Assembly: GCA_031267205.1 (NCBI GenBank)
Contig: JAIRZN010000040.1
Span: 1-41,377, forward strand
DNA from: Tannerellaceae bacterium
Lineage (GTDB): Bacteria; Bacteroidota; Bacteroidia; Bacteroidales; Tannerellaceae
Length of the DNA stretch: 41,377 nucleotides
Direction: 5' to 3'
Positions within the stretch are counted from its first letter, which is position 1; each line of letters opens with the position of its first letter. The position numbers were made by a program, and so were the translations under genes. The notes under the pieces were generated by a model, which saw only the letters and a program-made list of their open reading frames with translations, did no database searches and had not been told where the DNA came from. Shown here piece after piece: positions 9,501 through 16,564 of the stretch.

Positions 9501-10258
9501 GCGGCTCCGAAGGAGCAGTTCAGACCGATGCTCGAGACGCCGGCGTGCTCGATGGATGCTAAGAAAGCAGGCAGCGTCTGGCCTGAAAAGGTACGTCCGC
9601 CCTGTCCCGAAAGCGTTACGGAGAGCATGACGGGCATATCTACGCCCCGCTTCGCCATTACGTCCGAAGCCGCTTCGAGCGCGGCCTTTGCGTTAAGCGT
9701 GTCGAAGACTGTTTCTATAAGTATTATATCCACCCCTCCCTCGATGAGGGCGTCGATCTGGGTCGCGTAGGCTGAAAAAAGGTCGCTGTAAGTGACCGAG
9801 CGGAAGGCGGGGTCGGAAACGTCGGGACTCATCGAGGCCGTCTTGTTGGTCGGGCCTACCGAACCTGCGATGTAGACTGTGCGCCCTTTGCTGCCGTCCG
9901 CGCCCTTTGCTGCGGCGTCGGCTACGCTACGCGCTATGCCTGCGGCGGCGAGGTTCATCTCGCGGACGTGGGCCTCCATACCGTAATCGGCCATCGAGAC
10001 GGCGTTAGCGCTGAATGTGTTGGTCGAAAATATATCTACGCCCGCGTCGACGTAAGCGCGGTGTATCGCCATGAGTACGTCGGGGCGCGTGATGGATAGC
10101 AGGTCGTTATTCCCCGCCTGGTCGATGGGCGCAGATGCGAAGCGTTCGCCCCTGTAATCCTTTTCCGAAAGCTTATAGGTCTGTATCAAGCTCCCCAGCG
10201 CGCCGTCGAGGATAAGTATGCGCTCGCGGAGGAGCCGTTCGAATGTATTTCTGTTCAT
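6596..10258 (-). CDS. metH: Cobalamin-dependent methionine synthase
   Basis: A 1220-residue MetH that transfers the methyl group of 5-methyltetrahydrofolate to homocysteine through methylcobalamin. Four modules are visible: the homocysteine domain (ILDGALGSLIQ near the N-terminus; zinc cysteines in GLNCSFG and GGCCGT around residue 310), the pterin domain (FVNIGERCNVAGSRKFLRLI), the B12 domain with KGDVHDIGKN and cobalt ligand His760, and the C-terminal S-adenosylmethionine activation domain. The frame stays open far upstream, but translation there is low-complexity Arg-rich and overlaps the upstream gene. The start MNRNTFERLLRERILILDG at 10258 was chosen because it begins the homocysteine domain and lies 11 bp after the upstream stop. 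No cobalamin riboswitch was recognised. Confidence 0.97.
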   Translation of the reverse strand: MNRNTFERLLRERILILDGALGSLIQTYKLSEKDYRGERFASAPIDQAGNNDLLSITRPDVLMAIHRAYVDAGVDIFSTNTFSANAVSMADYGMEAHVREMNLAAAGIARSVADAAAKGADGSKGRTVYIAGSVGPTNKTASMSPDVSDPAFRSVTYSDLFSAYATQIDALIEGGVDIILIETVFDTLNAKAALEAASDVMAKRGVDMPVMLSVTLSGQGGRTFSGQTLPAFLASIEHAGVSSIGLNCSFGAADMKPYLAELANVAPYFISAYPNAGLPDSFGLYDETPQTMAVHIKAFIDEGLVNIVGGCCGTTPAHIAQYAALVRDAAPHIPPVREAALRLSGLEELVVKPGNNFVNIGERCNVAGSRKFLRLIKEGKHEEALAIARKQVDDGAQVIDINMDDGMLDAAKEMTTFLNLIASEPDIARVPIMIDASRWEVIEQALMCTQGKSIVNSISLKEGEDLFIARAKRIRQLGAAVVVMAFDESGQADSFERKTAVCERAYRLLTEKAGINPNDIIFDPNVLAIATGMDEHNRYGRDFIMAVEWIKHNLAGAKVSGGVSNLSFSFRGNDRLREAMHAVFLYHAIGKGMDMGIVNPSSVVTYEDIDPELRTLLEDVVLYRRPEAADELIAYAQNMNPDNAVSIAGIEAWRETSLPERLEYALRKGITDFLEQDIAEALTAYASATAIIDGPLMSGMNKVGELFGQGKMFLPQVVKTARTMKKAVSLLQPAIEAAQTATGSAKAGKVIFATVKGDVHDIGKNIVSIVLACNNYEVIDLGVMVPADVIVRAAVEEKPDLVCLSGLITPSLEEMVRVTEEMQKAGLDIPVMIGGATTSKLHTAVKIAPHYSYPVVHVLDASQGPIVASKLLRAETRAAFINTLNEEYEKLRLSLSRRPADLVPLTYARKHPAKVDLAAYHPVKPACEGVHVIPRITVDTLRPYINWKFFFTTWKLSGGHADINGTGPEKHSKAKEAAELYNDAILMLDRLEGMGIGYAKAVYGFFQANSSGDDIALSANGLVFPTLRQQTRKDEDVYKSLADYLLPLEAGRADYIGAFALAAGAETEALMSAFDSEGDTYSAMLLQSLCDRLAEAASEYLHLKVRRELWGYAPNEALSTEEVWQAKYKGIRPAIGYPSLPDQSLNATLDRLLGFSEIGISLTENGAMLPTSSVSGLYIAHPEASYFMIGAIDEEQLLDYARRRNITTADARRMLGKNLQ

Positions 10259-10269
10259 ATATTTCAGTA

Positions 10270-11214
10270 TTAAATGTAACGGGCGGATAATTGGCCGTAT
10301 AAACGGCGTAGCCATACCACCGCGGCGGCGAAGGCGAGGCGCGTAAGGAGTATCCACAGGGCGGGGATACCGATGGCGACAAAGATAAGCGTGTCTTCGA
10401 GCATCGAATGGTTGACGGCGAGGTGATAGTTGAGCAGGTTGCCGGCGGCGGGCGTGAGTTTGCCCTCGCGCACCTGTTCGACCATTATGGCTCCGCCGTA
10501 GGCAAGGCCTACGATATTGCCTACAAACCACAGGAAGGCCGTCTCGCGGGGCAGTCCCATCACTTTCATCAAGGGGGCGAAGAGGGCGGATATGCCTGTC
10601 ATAAGGCGGAACTCGTCGAGGACATAATGCAGTATCATCAGCAGCGTAACTATGACCAGGATAGTTCCTACGATGCGCAGCGATCCGCCGAGCCAGTCCA
10701 AAAGGACGCCGCCAAAGCTTTCGTCCGCGCCTGCAAGGCCCGCCGCCGAGCCGACGACGCTCCACCCTTCGTGAGGCATCACGAAATTAAGCGTCAGGGC
10801 TATGACGAAGCTCATGACGAGGCGCAGGACGGTCATTTCCCAGAAGCCCGAACCTGTTTTGGCCTGTACCGAAGATTCGATGATGAGGCTGTGCGACACA
10901 AGGCACATCAAAGCGAGTATCGTGGCCTCGCGCCCTCCGAGGCTCATGGTTGAAATGAGCGCTATCGGTGCATAAAGCGGGCAGAAGACGCTCGTGATAA
11001 AGACGATCGCCGTCTCGCCGGGCAGTCCGATCAGCGCAAAAAGCGGTCCGAACCATTCCGCAACGTATGCCAGCAGTCCGAAGTATCGCAGCAGCTCGAC
11101 GCCGAGCGATACGGGCAGTATGATTTTGAGCAGCCAGAGGCAAGTAGCGGCTGATTTGGGCAGGGCGCGGCGTATGCAGCCGAGGATACGTTGTGGTGCG
11201 TCGCCGGTTTTCAT
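10270..11214 (-). CDS. Nucleoside-recognition (Gate) domain membrane protein
   Basis: A 314-residue integral membrane protein with about eight hydrophobic segments and two copies of the Gate (nucleoside recognition) domain. Matching stretches are FGPLFALIGLPGETAIVFIT in the first half and FAPLMKVMGLPRETAFLWFV in the second, so it looks like SpmA and SpmB halves fused in one chain. Gate-domain proteins include nucleoside transporters and spore maturation proteins; in non-sporing Bacteroidetes the substrate is unknown. Its ATG overlaps the smpB stop in an ATGA arrangement at 11211-11214, and metH begins 11 bp after its stop, so it is translationally coupled within the operon. Confidence 0.8.
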   Translation of the reverse strand: MKTGDAPQRILGCIRRALPKSAATCLWLLKIILPVSLGVELLRYFGLLAYVAEWFGPLFALIGLPGETAIVFITSVFCPLYAPIALISTMSLGGREATILALMCLVSHSLIIESSVQAKTGSGFWEMTVLRLVMSFVIALTLNFVMPHEGWSVVGSAAGLAGADESFGGVLLDWLGGSLRIVGTILVIVTLLMILHYVLDEFRLMTGISALFAPLMKVMGLPRETAFLWFVGNIVGLAYGGAIMVEQVREGKLTPAAGNLLNYHLAVNHSMLEDTLIFVAIGIPALWILLTRLAFAAAVVWLRRLYGQLSARYI

Positions 11215-11672
11215 TTTTTGAAGGCGCGGTCTATGTCGCGCTTATCGTCGCGATCGCGTATGGAGTTGCGCTTGTCGTATTCCTTTTTCCCCTTGGCTAC
11301 GGCTACGACGAGCTTGGCGAGGCCGCGTTCGTTGATGAAGAGGCGGGTGGGGACGACTGTGAATCCGCCGTTGCGGAGGGCGGCGTTTATCTTCTTAATT
11401 TCCTTTTTGTTGAGCAGGAGCTTGCGGTCGCGGCGTGCGTCGTGGTTGTTGTACGTCCCGTAGAAGTATTCGGCGATATGCATATTCTTCACCCACAGCC
11501 CGTCGCCCTGCGCGATGCAATAAGTATCGACCAAGCTCGCCTTGCCCAGGCGCAGGGACTTGATCTCCGTGCCTGTAAGAACCAGGCCGGCGACGAAGGT
11601 ATCGAGCAGCTCGTAGTCGAAGGTTGCCCGTTTATTTTTTATCAGGACGTTAGCCTGCATTTTTTCTTTCAT
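11211..11672 (-). CDS. smpB: SsrA-binding protein SmpB
   Basis: A 153-residue SmpB, the partner that carries tmRNA into stalled ribosomes for trans-translation. Typical features are NKRATFDYELLDTFVAGLVL, TGTEIKSLRLGKASLVD, the central YNNHDARRDRKLLLNKKEI, and a basic C-terminal tail (KGKKEYDKRNSIRDRDDKRD) that follows the mRNA channel. Start at 11672; a second Met five residues in is an alternative. It lies 10 bp after the yip1-like gene and overlaps the Gate-domain gene by 4 bp. The tmRNA gene itself is not in the window. Confidence 0.97.
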   Translation of the reverse strand: MKEKMQANVLIKNKRATFDYELLDTFVAGLVLTGTEIKSLRLGKASLVDTYCIAQGDGLWVKNMHIAEYFYGTYNNHDARRDRKLLLNKKEIKKINAALRNGGFTVVPTRLFINERGLAKLVVAVAKGKKEYDKRNSIRDRDDKRDIDRAFKK

Positions 11673-11682
11673 CGGGATAATT

Positions 11683-12270
11683 TTAGATGCGCAGTCCGGG
11701 CATCAGCATGAAAAGGACGCGGTTGATCAGTTCGGGCATAAGGACGATAAGCAGGGTGATGCACAACGTGAACTTAAGTCTCGCCGTTTCACCTATATTA
11801 AGGTATGTTCCGGCTCCTTCCCACACAATATACACGGTGGCGATGAAGAGGAGGAAGACGCGCATTATGAAAAATTGCGACAGCGGTATGATCTGAAGGA
11901 AGGACAGCACGATGTTTATGCTGTAAACGGCTACGGAGGAGTAGCCTACAAAGCGGCGGCAGAGCGCCGGATTGTCCTCGAAGCGTATAAACCTCTTCCA
12001 CAGTTCGGCAAGCAGCATGGCGGACAGGAAGAAGCCGCCGAGCGAGGACAACAGGGCTTTGATGGACATCTTGAGCGCGATTTCTATGCTGAAAGGCGTT
12101 TCGGCAAAGAAGACGCCTAAGAACGCCGCCGCCGCCACCATCCCGTTAAGCGGATATACGAACTTGACAAGGAAGCCGTCGCCGCCATCCGTGTCCGCGC
12201 ATAGCTTTTGCCAGGCCTGACGCGGCTTTGCGACAAGTCCTGCGACCTGTATGAATAGTTCCTTATACAT
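11683..12270 (-). CDS. Yip1-domain membrane protein
   Basis: A 195-residue protein with five hydrophobic segments, after an N-terminal helix MYKELFIQVAGLVAKPRQAW that is typical of bacterial Yip1-family proteins (KP.....W). The segments include NGMVAAAAFLGVFF and VLSFLQIIPL. Function is not established for bacterial members; they are small inner membrane proteins. It is the first gene of the leftward run, 10 bp upstream of smpB. A -7 element at 12294-12301 lies 23 bp before the ATG. The large 42-bp array begins a little over 100 bp upstream of this promoter. Confidence 0.75.
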   Translation of the reverse strand: MYKELFIQVAGLVAKPRQAWQKLCADTDGGDGFLVKFVYPLNGMVAAAAFLGVFFAETPFSIEIALKMSIKALLSSLGGFFLSAMLLAELWKRFIRFEDNPALCRRFVGYSSVAVYSINIVLSFLQIIPLSQFFIMRVFLLFIATVYIVWEGAGTYLNIGETARLKFTLCITLLIVLMPELINRVLFMLMPGLRI

Positions 12271-12293
12271 TTTGTGAGTTAATGTTTACGGAG

Positions 12294-12301
12294 CAAAAAT
12301 A
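12294..12301 (-). promoter_or_regulatory. -7 element for the yip1-smpB-metH operon
   Basis: The minus strand reads TATTTTTG, fitting TAnnTTTG, 23 bp before the ATG at 12270. No TTG was found at the expected distance upstream, so only half of the promoter is supported. It would serve the long leftward gene run. Confidence 0.45.
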
Positions 12302-12406
12302 CGAAAAAATACACTTCTCCCCTCATCCCTCCGATAATTTACCCCCCGTCCCCCGACGGGAACCCGCGCAGCGCATATTCTCCCCTCAAAACGCCGCCTC
12401 CGGGCA
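12302..12406. other. Spacer with a short GC hairpin next to the 42-bp array
   Basis: C-rich sequence between the operon promoter and the first 42-bp unit. CCCGTC at 12345-12350 and GACGGG at 12355-12360 form a six-pair stem with a CCCC loop. There is no U-run after it on either strand, so I do not call it a terminator. Nothing else was recognised. Confidence 0.4.
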
Positions 12407-12885
12407 TGAACACCCGGTATGTTTCCCCCAAAAAAGCATTTTCAAGCCAATGTAACGGTTACATTTCCCCCAACGAACCTTTTTCGAGCCAATGTAACGG
12501 TTACATTTACCCCAACGAACCTTTTTCAAGGAAATGTAACGGTTACATTTCCCCGAACGAACCTTTTTCAAGGAAATGTAATGACTACATTCGAAACTCG
12601 GTTTCATTTTGCGAAAAATGTAATCGTTACATTTCGCCTGCCGTTTCATTTTGCGAAAAATGTAATCGTTACATTTCACCTGCCGTTTCATTTTCAGACA
12701 AATGTAATCGTTACATCGCCCTAACCGTTTCGTTTTGCGAAAAACATAGCCGTTACATTGGCCCGGAAATTGTTTTCCCGGAGGGGAATATTCGATACAT
12801 TGGTCAGGGAATTGTTTTCCCGCAGGGGAATATCCGATACATTGGTCATGGAATGGTTTTCCCGAAGGGGAATATCCATTGCAAT
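12407..12885. repeat. 42-bp repeat array 1 (AATGTAAC-GTTACATT cores)
   Basis: About 12 units in an exact 42-bp period. The 17-nt cores start at 12407, 12449, 12491, 12533 and so on to 12869. The best cores read AATGTAACGGTTACATT, a perfect palindrome of 8-nt arms around one base. Later ones drift (AATGTAATCGTTACATT, then GGAATATTCGATACATT). The 25-nt linkers fall into three successive classes: CCCCCAACGAACCTTTTTC, CCGTTTCATTTTGCGAAA, and GTTTTCCCGAAGGGG. Because 42 is 14 codons, the array is open in several frames on both strands. No gene is supported inside it. Confidence 0.96.
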
Positions 12886-12950
12886 AGGGTGGGGAGGCTG
12901 CGGATTATCGGCAGATGTCTTGTACTACCAGGCCGGCGAGTGTGAAGACG
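12886..12950 (-). pseudogene. Duplicated 3' end of tcdA between the two arrays
   Basis: Positions 12905-12947 are identical over 43 bp to 13537-13579, the last 14 codons and stop of tcdA. The similarity continues outward: 12844-12947 matches 13475-13579 with five substitutions and one missing G, so the copy also includes the adjoining array unit. It is a fragment without a start and is not expressed as a gene. The offset between copies is 631-632 bp, close to 15 repeat units. Confidence 0.93.
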
Positions 12951-13520
12951 ACAGGCACACCCTGTATGTTTCCTCCAAAAAAGTATTTTCAAGCCGGCAC
13001 ACCCTGTGTGTTTCCCCCAAAAAAGTATTTTCAAGCCGGCACACACAGTGTGTTTCCCCCAAAAAAGTATTTTCAAGCAAGCATACTCAGTGTGTTTGCT
13101 CCAAAAAAGTATTTTGAAGGCAGCACATACAGTGAGTTTCCCCCAAAAAAGTATTTTCAAGCAAGCACACACAGTGAGTTTCCCCCAAAAAGCCTTTTTC
13201 AAGGAAAAACACTAACTGATTTCGCAACACCGTTTCATTTTGCGCAAAACTCATAGAGTGAGTTTTGCTCGCAGTTTCATTTTCAGAAAAACAAATAGAG
13301 TGAGTTTTGCCCGCCGTTCCGTTTTCAGAAAAACTCACTCTATGTGCTTCCTTGAAAAGGTTTCATCCAAGAAAACTCACTCAGTGTGCTTCCTTAAAAT
13401 GAAACCGTTGTATTAAAAACAGTCACTGTGTTACCCCCGCCGTTTCGTTTTGCGAAAAACATATACGTTGCATCGGTCAGGGAATGGTTTTCCCGAAGGG
13501 GAATATTCGTTGCAATAGGG
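12951..13520. repeat. 42-bp repeat array 2 (CACAC-GTGTG / ACTCA-TGAGT cores)
   Basis: About 13 to 14 units, again with a 42-bp period. Core positions include 12956, 12998, 13040, 13082, 13124 and 13166, continuing to about 13502 by the tcdA stop. Cores are of the type CACACAGTGTG early in the array, then AAACTCATAGAGTGAGTTT and related forms. Linkers are of the same three classes, in the same order, as array 1: CCCCCAAAAAAGTATTTTC, then CCGTTTCATTTTGCG, then GTTTTCCCGAAGGGG just before tcdA. The array directly abuts the tcdA 3' end. No coding function is supported. Confidence 0.95.
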
Positions 13521-13536
13521 TGGGGGAGGTTGCGGG

Positions 13537-14346
13537 TTATCGGCAGATGTCTTGTACTACCAGGCCGGCGAGTGTGAAGCCGAAGATTGCTGTGGTGTGC
13601 GCTATCGTGCCGTTTATGCGGGCTTTGAGCGTGCACCATTCGTGGTTGACGAGGGCGGGGTCGCCGGGGCCTGTCCCGGATTTCGGGCACAGGCAGGCGG
13701 GCGTGCCGCAGGATGTGTTATGGCCTTTGTTCTCAAGCCTCTCTTCGCTGTATACGCATAGGAATTTACGGGCAGGGAACTCCGTTTTCCTGAACTTACG
13801 CCTCAGGGCAGCAGCCAAGGGGCAGCCCTTGACCTTCCAAAACTCCGTAGTTTTGATCATCGACGCATCCATCTTCAGGGCCGCGCCCATGGAGGAGACA
13901 AAAACCGCCGTCGTGCGTGTAGCGGCGAGGATCAGTTGAGCCTTATTTTCGAGGCTGTCGATAGCGTCGATGATGTAATCGTAATCATTGAGGCCGAAGG
14001 AGTCGCACGTCTCGCGCGAGAAGATCGCCTGCACCGCTTTGACATCCGCCTGCGGGTTTATCGAGAGCAAACGCTCGCGGAGGGCCTCGACCTTGACCTG
14101 TCCCACGGTGCAGGCCGTTGCCATGAGCTGACGGTTGATGTTAGTCACGCATATCCGGTCGGAATCCACGATAGTGATACTGTTGACGCCGGAGCGCGCC
14201 AAACTTTCGGCGCACCAACTGCCTACGCCACCAACGCCGAAGATAATCACGCGCGCTGCGGCGAGGCGGTTCATGCCCTCCGCGCCCACGAGCAGCTCTG
14301 TCCTTTGGAAGAGTCCCCTCCTTAATCCCCTGTTTGATATAGCCAT
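13537..14346 (-). CDS. tcdA: tRNA threonylcarbamoyladenosine dehydratase TcdA
   Basis: A 269-residue ThiF/E1-like protein, the usual length for TcdA (CsdL), which cyclises t6A37 of tRNA to ct6A with ATP. The nucleotide-binding motif GVGGVG is at residues 37-42, followed by IVDSDRICVTNINRQ (60-73), with the Asp and Arg that bind ATP, and then YIIDAIDSLENKA. A later region has four cysteines in CGTPACLC and nearby. Homologues with other roles (MoeB, ThiF) were considered, but the N-terminal RTELLVGAEGM and total length favour TcdA. Its stop lies right at the edge of the 42-bp array, and its last 43 bp are copied upstream at 12905-12947. A minus-strand -7 element lies only 4 bp before the ATG. 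Confidence 0.9.
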   Translation of the reverse strand: MAISNRGLRRGLFQRTELLVGAEGMNRLAAARVIIFGVGGVGSWCAESLARSGVNSITIVDSDRICVTNINRQLMATACTVGQVKVEALRERLLSINPQADVKAVQAIFSRETCDSFGLNDYDYIIDAIDSLENKAQLILAATRTTAVFVSSMGAALKMDASMIKTTEFWKVKGCPLAAALRRKFRKTEFPARKFLCVYSEERLENKGHNTSCGTPACLCPKSGTGPGDPALVNHEWCTLKARINGTIAHTTAIFGFTLAGLVVQDICR

Positions 14347-14350
14347 GCCG

Positions 14351-14358
14351 CAAAGGTA
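14351..14358 (-). promoter_or_regulatory. Possible -7 element of tcdA
   Basis: The minus strand reads TACCTTTG, matching TAnnTTTG, with only 4 bp between it and the tcdA ATG at 14346. If used, the transcript would be leaderless. No -33 element was found, so this is weak. Confidence 0.35.
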
Positions 14359-14411
14359 AGTAAATACAATTTATTCGCGGCCGGGGTAAGTAATAAGCCA
14401 GGTAGAATACG

Positions 14412-14419
14412 TATATTTG
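14412..14419 (+). promoter_or_regulatory. -7 element of dapB
   Basis: TATATTTG, matching TAnnTTTG, 25 bp before the dapB ATG. This distance is like that of other promoters in the window. No TTG was seen at the expected distance upstream. Confidence 0.5.
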
Positions 14420-14444
14420 CCGGACAAATCAAAATACACGATAC

Positions 14445-15164
14445 ATGAAATTTGCACTTATCGGATACGGCAAGATGGGACAGTCCATCGAACGGATAGC
14501 GCTTGAGCGCGGTCATAGCATAGTATCTGTCATAGACATTGGCGACGAGGCGGAGTTTACGTCCCAAGCCTTCCGCAGCGCCGATGTGGCGATAGAGTTT
14601 ACGACACCTTCGGCGGCGGTGGACAATTACAAGCGTGCGTTCGCAGCAGGCTTGCCTGTCGTATCCGGCACGACGGGATGGCTGGAAGATATCGACGAAG
14701 TACGCCGCCTGTGCGACGAAGGCGGGCATACATTCTTCTACGCCTCCAACTTTTCGCTGGGGGTAAATATCTTTTTCGACCTCAACCGCTACCTCTCCGG
14801 GAAGATGAACCGCTTTCCCGAATACGACGTAAGCGTGACCGAGCTGCATCACAAGCATAAGAAAGACGCCCCAAGCGGGACGGCTATCACGCTGGCGGAA
14901 CAGATAATAGAAAACGTCGACCGCAAGCTCAGGTGGACGTTAGAGGAAGAAGCGACCGAGCCTACCGACCTCGGCGTATGGGTTATGCGCGAAGGCGAGG
15001 TTCCCGGCACGCATGAAGTCGAATACGAATCCCCGGAAGACACGATTACTATAAGCCACAGCGCCAAAAGCCGTCACGGATTCGCCCTCGGCGCAGTGAA
15101 GGCAGCCGAGTTCACGGTCGGGCGGCGCGGTTTCCTGGGAATGAAAGATATGTTGGAACTCTGA
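14445..15164 (+). CDS. dapB: 4-hydroxy-tetrahydrodipicolinate reductase
   Basis: A 239-residue DapB, the second committed enzyme of the lysine and diaminopimelate pathway, needed for peptidoglycan. The N-terminal dinucleotide motif GYGKMG is at residues 7-12. The catalytic and substrate region ELHHKHKKDAPSGTA starts at 133 and holds the catalytic His and Lys plus the SGTA loop. SGTTGW near 74 is also typical, and the FLGMKDML ending is common in the family. The length is shorter than E. coli DapB but normal for Bacteroidetes. It is divergent from tcdA, with a -7 element 25 bp upstream, and lepB follows after 16 bp, so the four genes to 18051 look like one operon. Confidence 0.97.
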   Translation: MKFALIGYGKMGQSIERIALERGHSIVSVIDIGDEAEFTSQAFRSADVAIEFTTPSAAVDNYKRAFAAGLPVVSGTTGWLEDIDEVRRLCDEGGHTFFYASNFSLGVNIFFDLNRYLSGKMNRFPEYDVSVTELHHKHKKDAPSGTAITLAEQIIENVDRKLRWTLEEEATEPTDLGVWVMREGEVPGTHEVEYESPEDTITISHSAKSRHGFALGAVKAAEFTVGRRGFLGMKDMLEL

Positions 15165-15180
15165 TTTATGATACGTAACA

Positions 15181-16557
15181 ATGAACATCATGAAAAATAT
15201 TTCAAAAAGACAATGGGTTAAATTCGCTATCGCATCCGCGCTGTATATATCCTTCGCCATATGGATGCGTAACCTGTGGCTCCTGGCCGGATTGATCGTA
15301 TTGGCGGATATATTCCTTACGAAATACATTCCCTGGGGAGCGTGGAAGAGAACCAAGAACTCATCCTTACGCACCACCTTGGACTGGGTCGAAGACATTG
15401 TGTTCGCCCTGATCGCCGTCTACTTTATCAACCTATTCTTCTTCCAGAACTACCAGATACCAAGCTCCTCGCTCGAAAAGTCGTTGCTTGTGGGCGACTA
15501 CCTGTTCGTCAGCAAGCTAAGCTACGGGCCGCGCGTGCCTAATACGCCCATCTCCTTCCCCTTAGTACAGAATACGCTACCCCTGATAAACACTAATTCG
15601 TACATAGAATGGCCGCGCTGGGGTTACAAAAGGGTAGCGGGGCTGGGCAAAGTAAAGCGCAACGACATCGTCGTCTTCAATTTCCCTGCGGGAGATACGA
15701 TAGCGCTACGCCAGCAGAACCCCGATTACTATACGCTCGTGTCTACGTTTGGCCGGGAGTACATACATTTGAACCGCGAACAGTTCGGGCCTGTCATGTA
15801 TCGCCCGGTAGATAAGCGCGAATGCTATGTAAAACGGTGCATCGGTATGCCCGGCGACACTCTGTCGGTGCGCAACAACCAAGTCTACATCAACGGCGAC
15901 CCTGCGGAGAACCCCGAAAACATGCAGCACAACTATTACGTCGAGACCGACGGCTCGCCGCTGACCGAAGAACAGTTCCGCCTGCTTGACATAAGCCGTG
16001 AAGACCGCTCGCTGGCCAATCCCGAACTGTACGCATACCTCGGCTTCCCCTCCGACGCCGCCCGCGTGTATCACTTCCCGCTTACGCAGAAGTCCCTGCG
16101 TATAATCGAGAAGCTGCCAATCGTTAAGAAGGTCGTAATCGAGCCCGACATTAACGGAGGAACGACATATCCGGTCGACTACAATACCGGTTGGACGCGC
16201 GACAACTACGGCCCCCTCTGGATACCCTCAAAGGGTGCTACAATACCCTTAACCACAGAGAACATCGCCCTCTACCGCCGCTGCATACGCAATTACGAAA
16301 ACAATACGCTCGAAGAACAGGACGGCCGCATATACGTCAACGGCCGGGAAACGACAACCTATACCTTCCGCTACGACTACTACTTCATGATGGGCGATAA
16401 CCGGCATAACAGCGCCGATAGCCGTTCGTGGGGATTCGTGCCGGAGGATCATATCGTAGGCAAACCCATACTCGTATGGCTCTCGTTGGACAAAGACCGC
16501 AAGTTGTTCGACGGCGGAATACGCTGGAAGCGCCTGTTCCATATGGTGCATAAGTAA
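15181..16557 (+). CDS. lepB: Signal peptidase I
   Basis: A 458-residue type I signal peptidase, which removes N-terminal signal peptides on the outer face of the inner membrane. There are two or three N-terminal hydrophobic segments (residues 15-90). The catalytic Ser is Ser97 in IPSSSLEKSLLVGD, and the catalytic Lys is Lys218 in VKRCIGMPGD. The C-terminal box GDNRHNSADSRSWGFVP is intact. Between the Lys box and the C-terminal box is a long insertion of roughly 150 residues, as usual in Bacteroidetes LepB. It follows dapB by 16 bp and is 7 bp from the second lepB-like gene. Confidence 0.96.
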   Translation: MNIMKNISKRQWVKFAIASALYISFAIWMRNLWLLAGLIVLADIFLTKYIPWGAWKRTKNSSLRTTLDWVEDIVFALIAVYFINLFFFQNYQIPSSSLEKSLLVGDYLFVSKLSYGPRVPNTPISFPLVQNTLPLINTNSYIEWPRWGYKRVAGLGKVKRNDIVVFNFPAGDTIALRQQNPDYYTLVSTFGREYIHLNREQFGPVMYRPVDKRECYVKRCIGMPGDTLSVRNNQVYINGDPAENPENMQHNYYVETDGSPLTEEQFRLLDISREDRSLANPELYAYLGFPSDAARVYHFPLTQKSLRIIEKLPIVKKVVIEPDINGGTTYPVDYNTGWTRDNYGPLWIPSKGATIPLTTENIALYRRCIRNYENNTLEEQDGRIYVNGRETTTYTFRYDYYFMMGDNRHNSADSRSWGFVPEDHIVGKPILVWLSLDKDRKLFDGGIRWKRLFHMVHK

Positions 16558-16564
16558 GAACGGC

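Noticed and set aside
10259..10765. N-terminal extension of metH of about 169 residues
   Set aside because: It is Arg- and Pro-rich, overlaps the upstream Gate-domain gene in another frame, and precedes the real homocysteine-domain start.
12407..13520. CRISPR array
   Set aside because: The regular spacing suggested it, but linkers repeat in classes and are not unique spacers, there is no constant repeat, and no cas gene is in the window.
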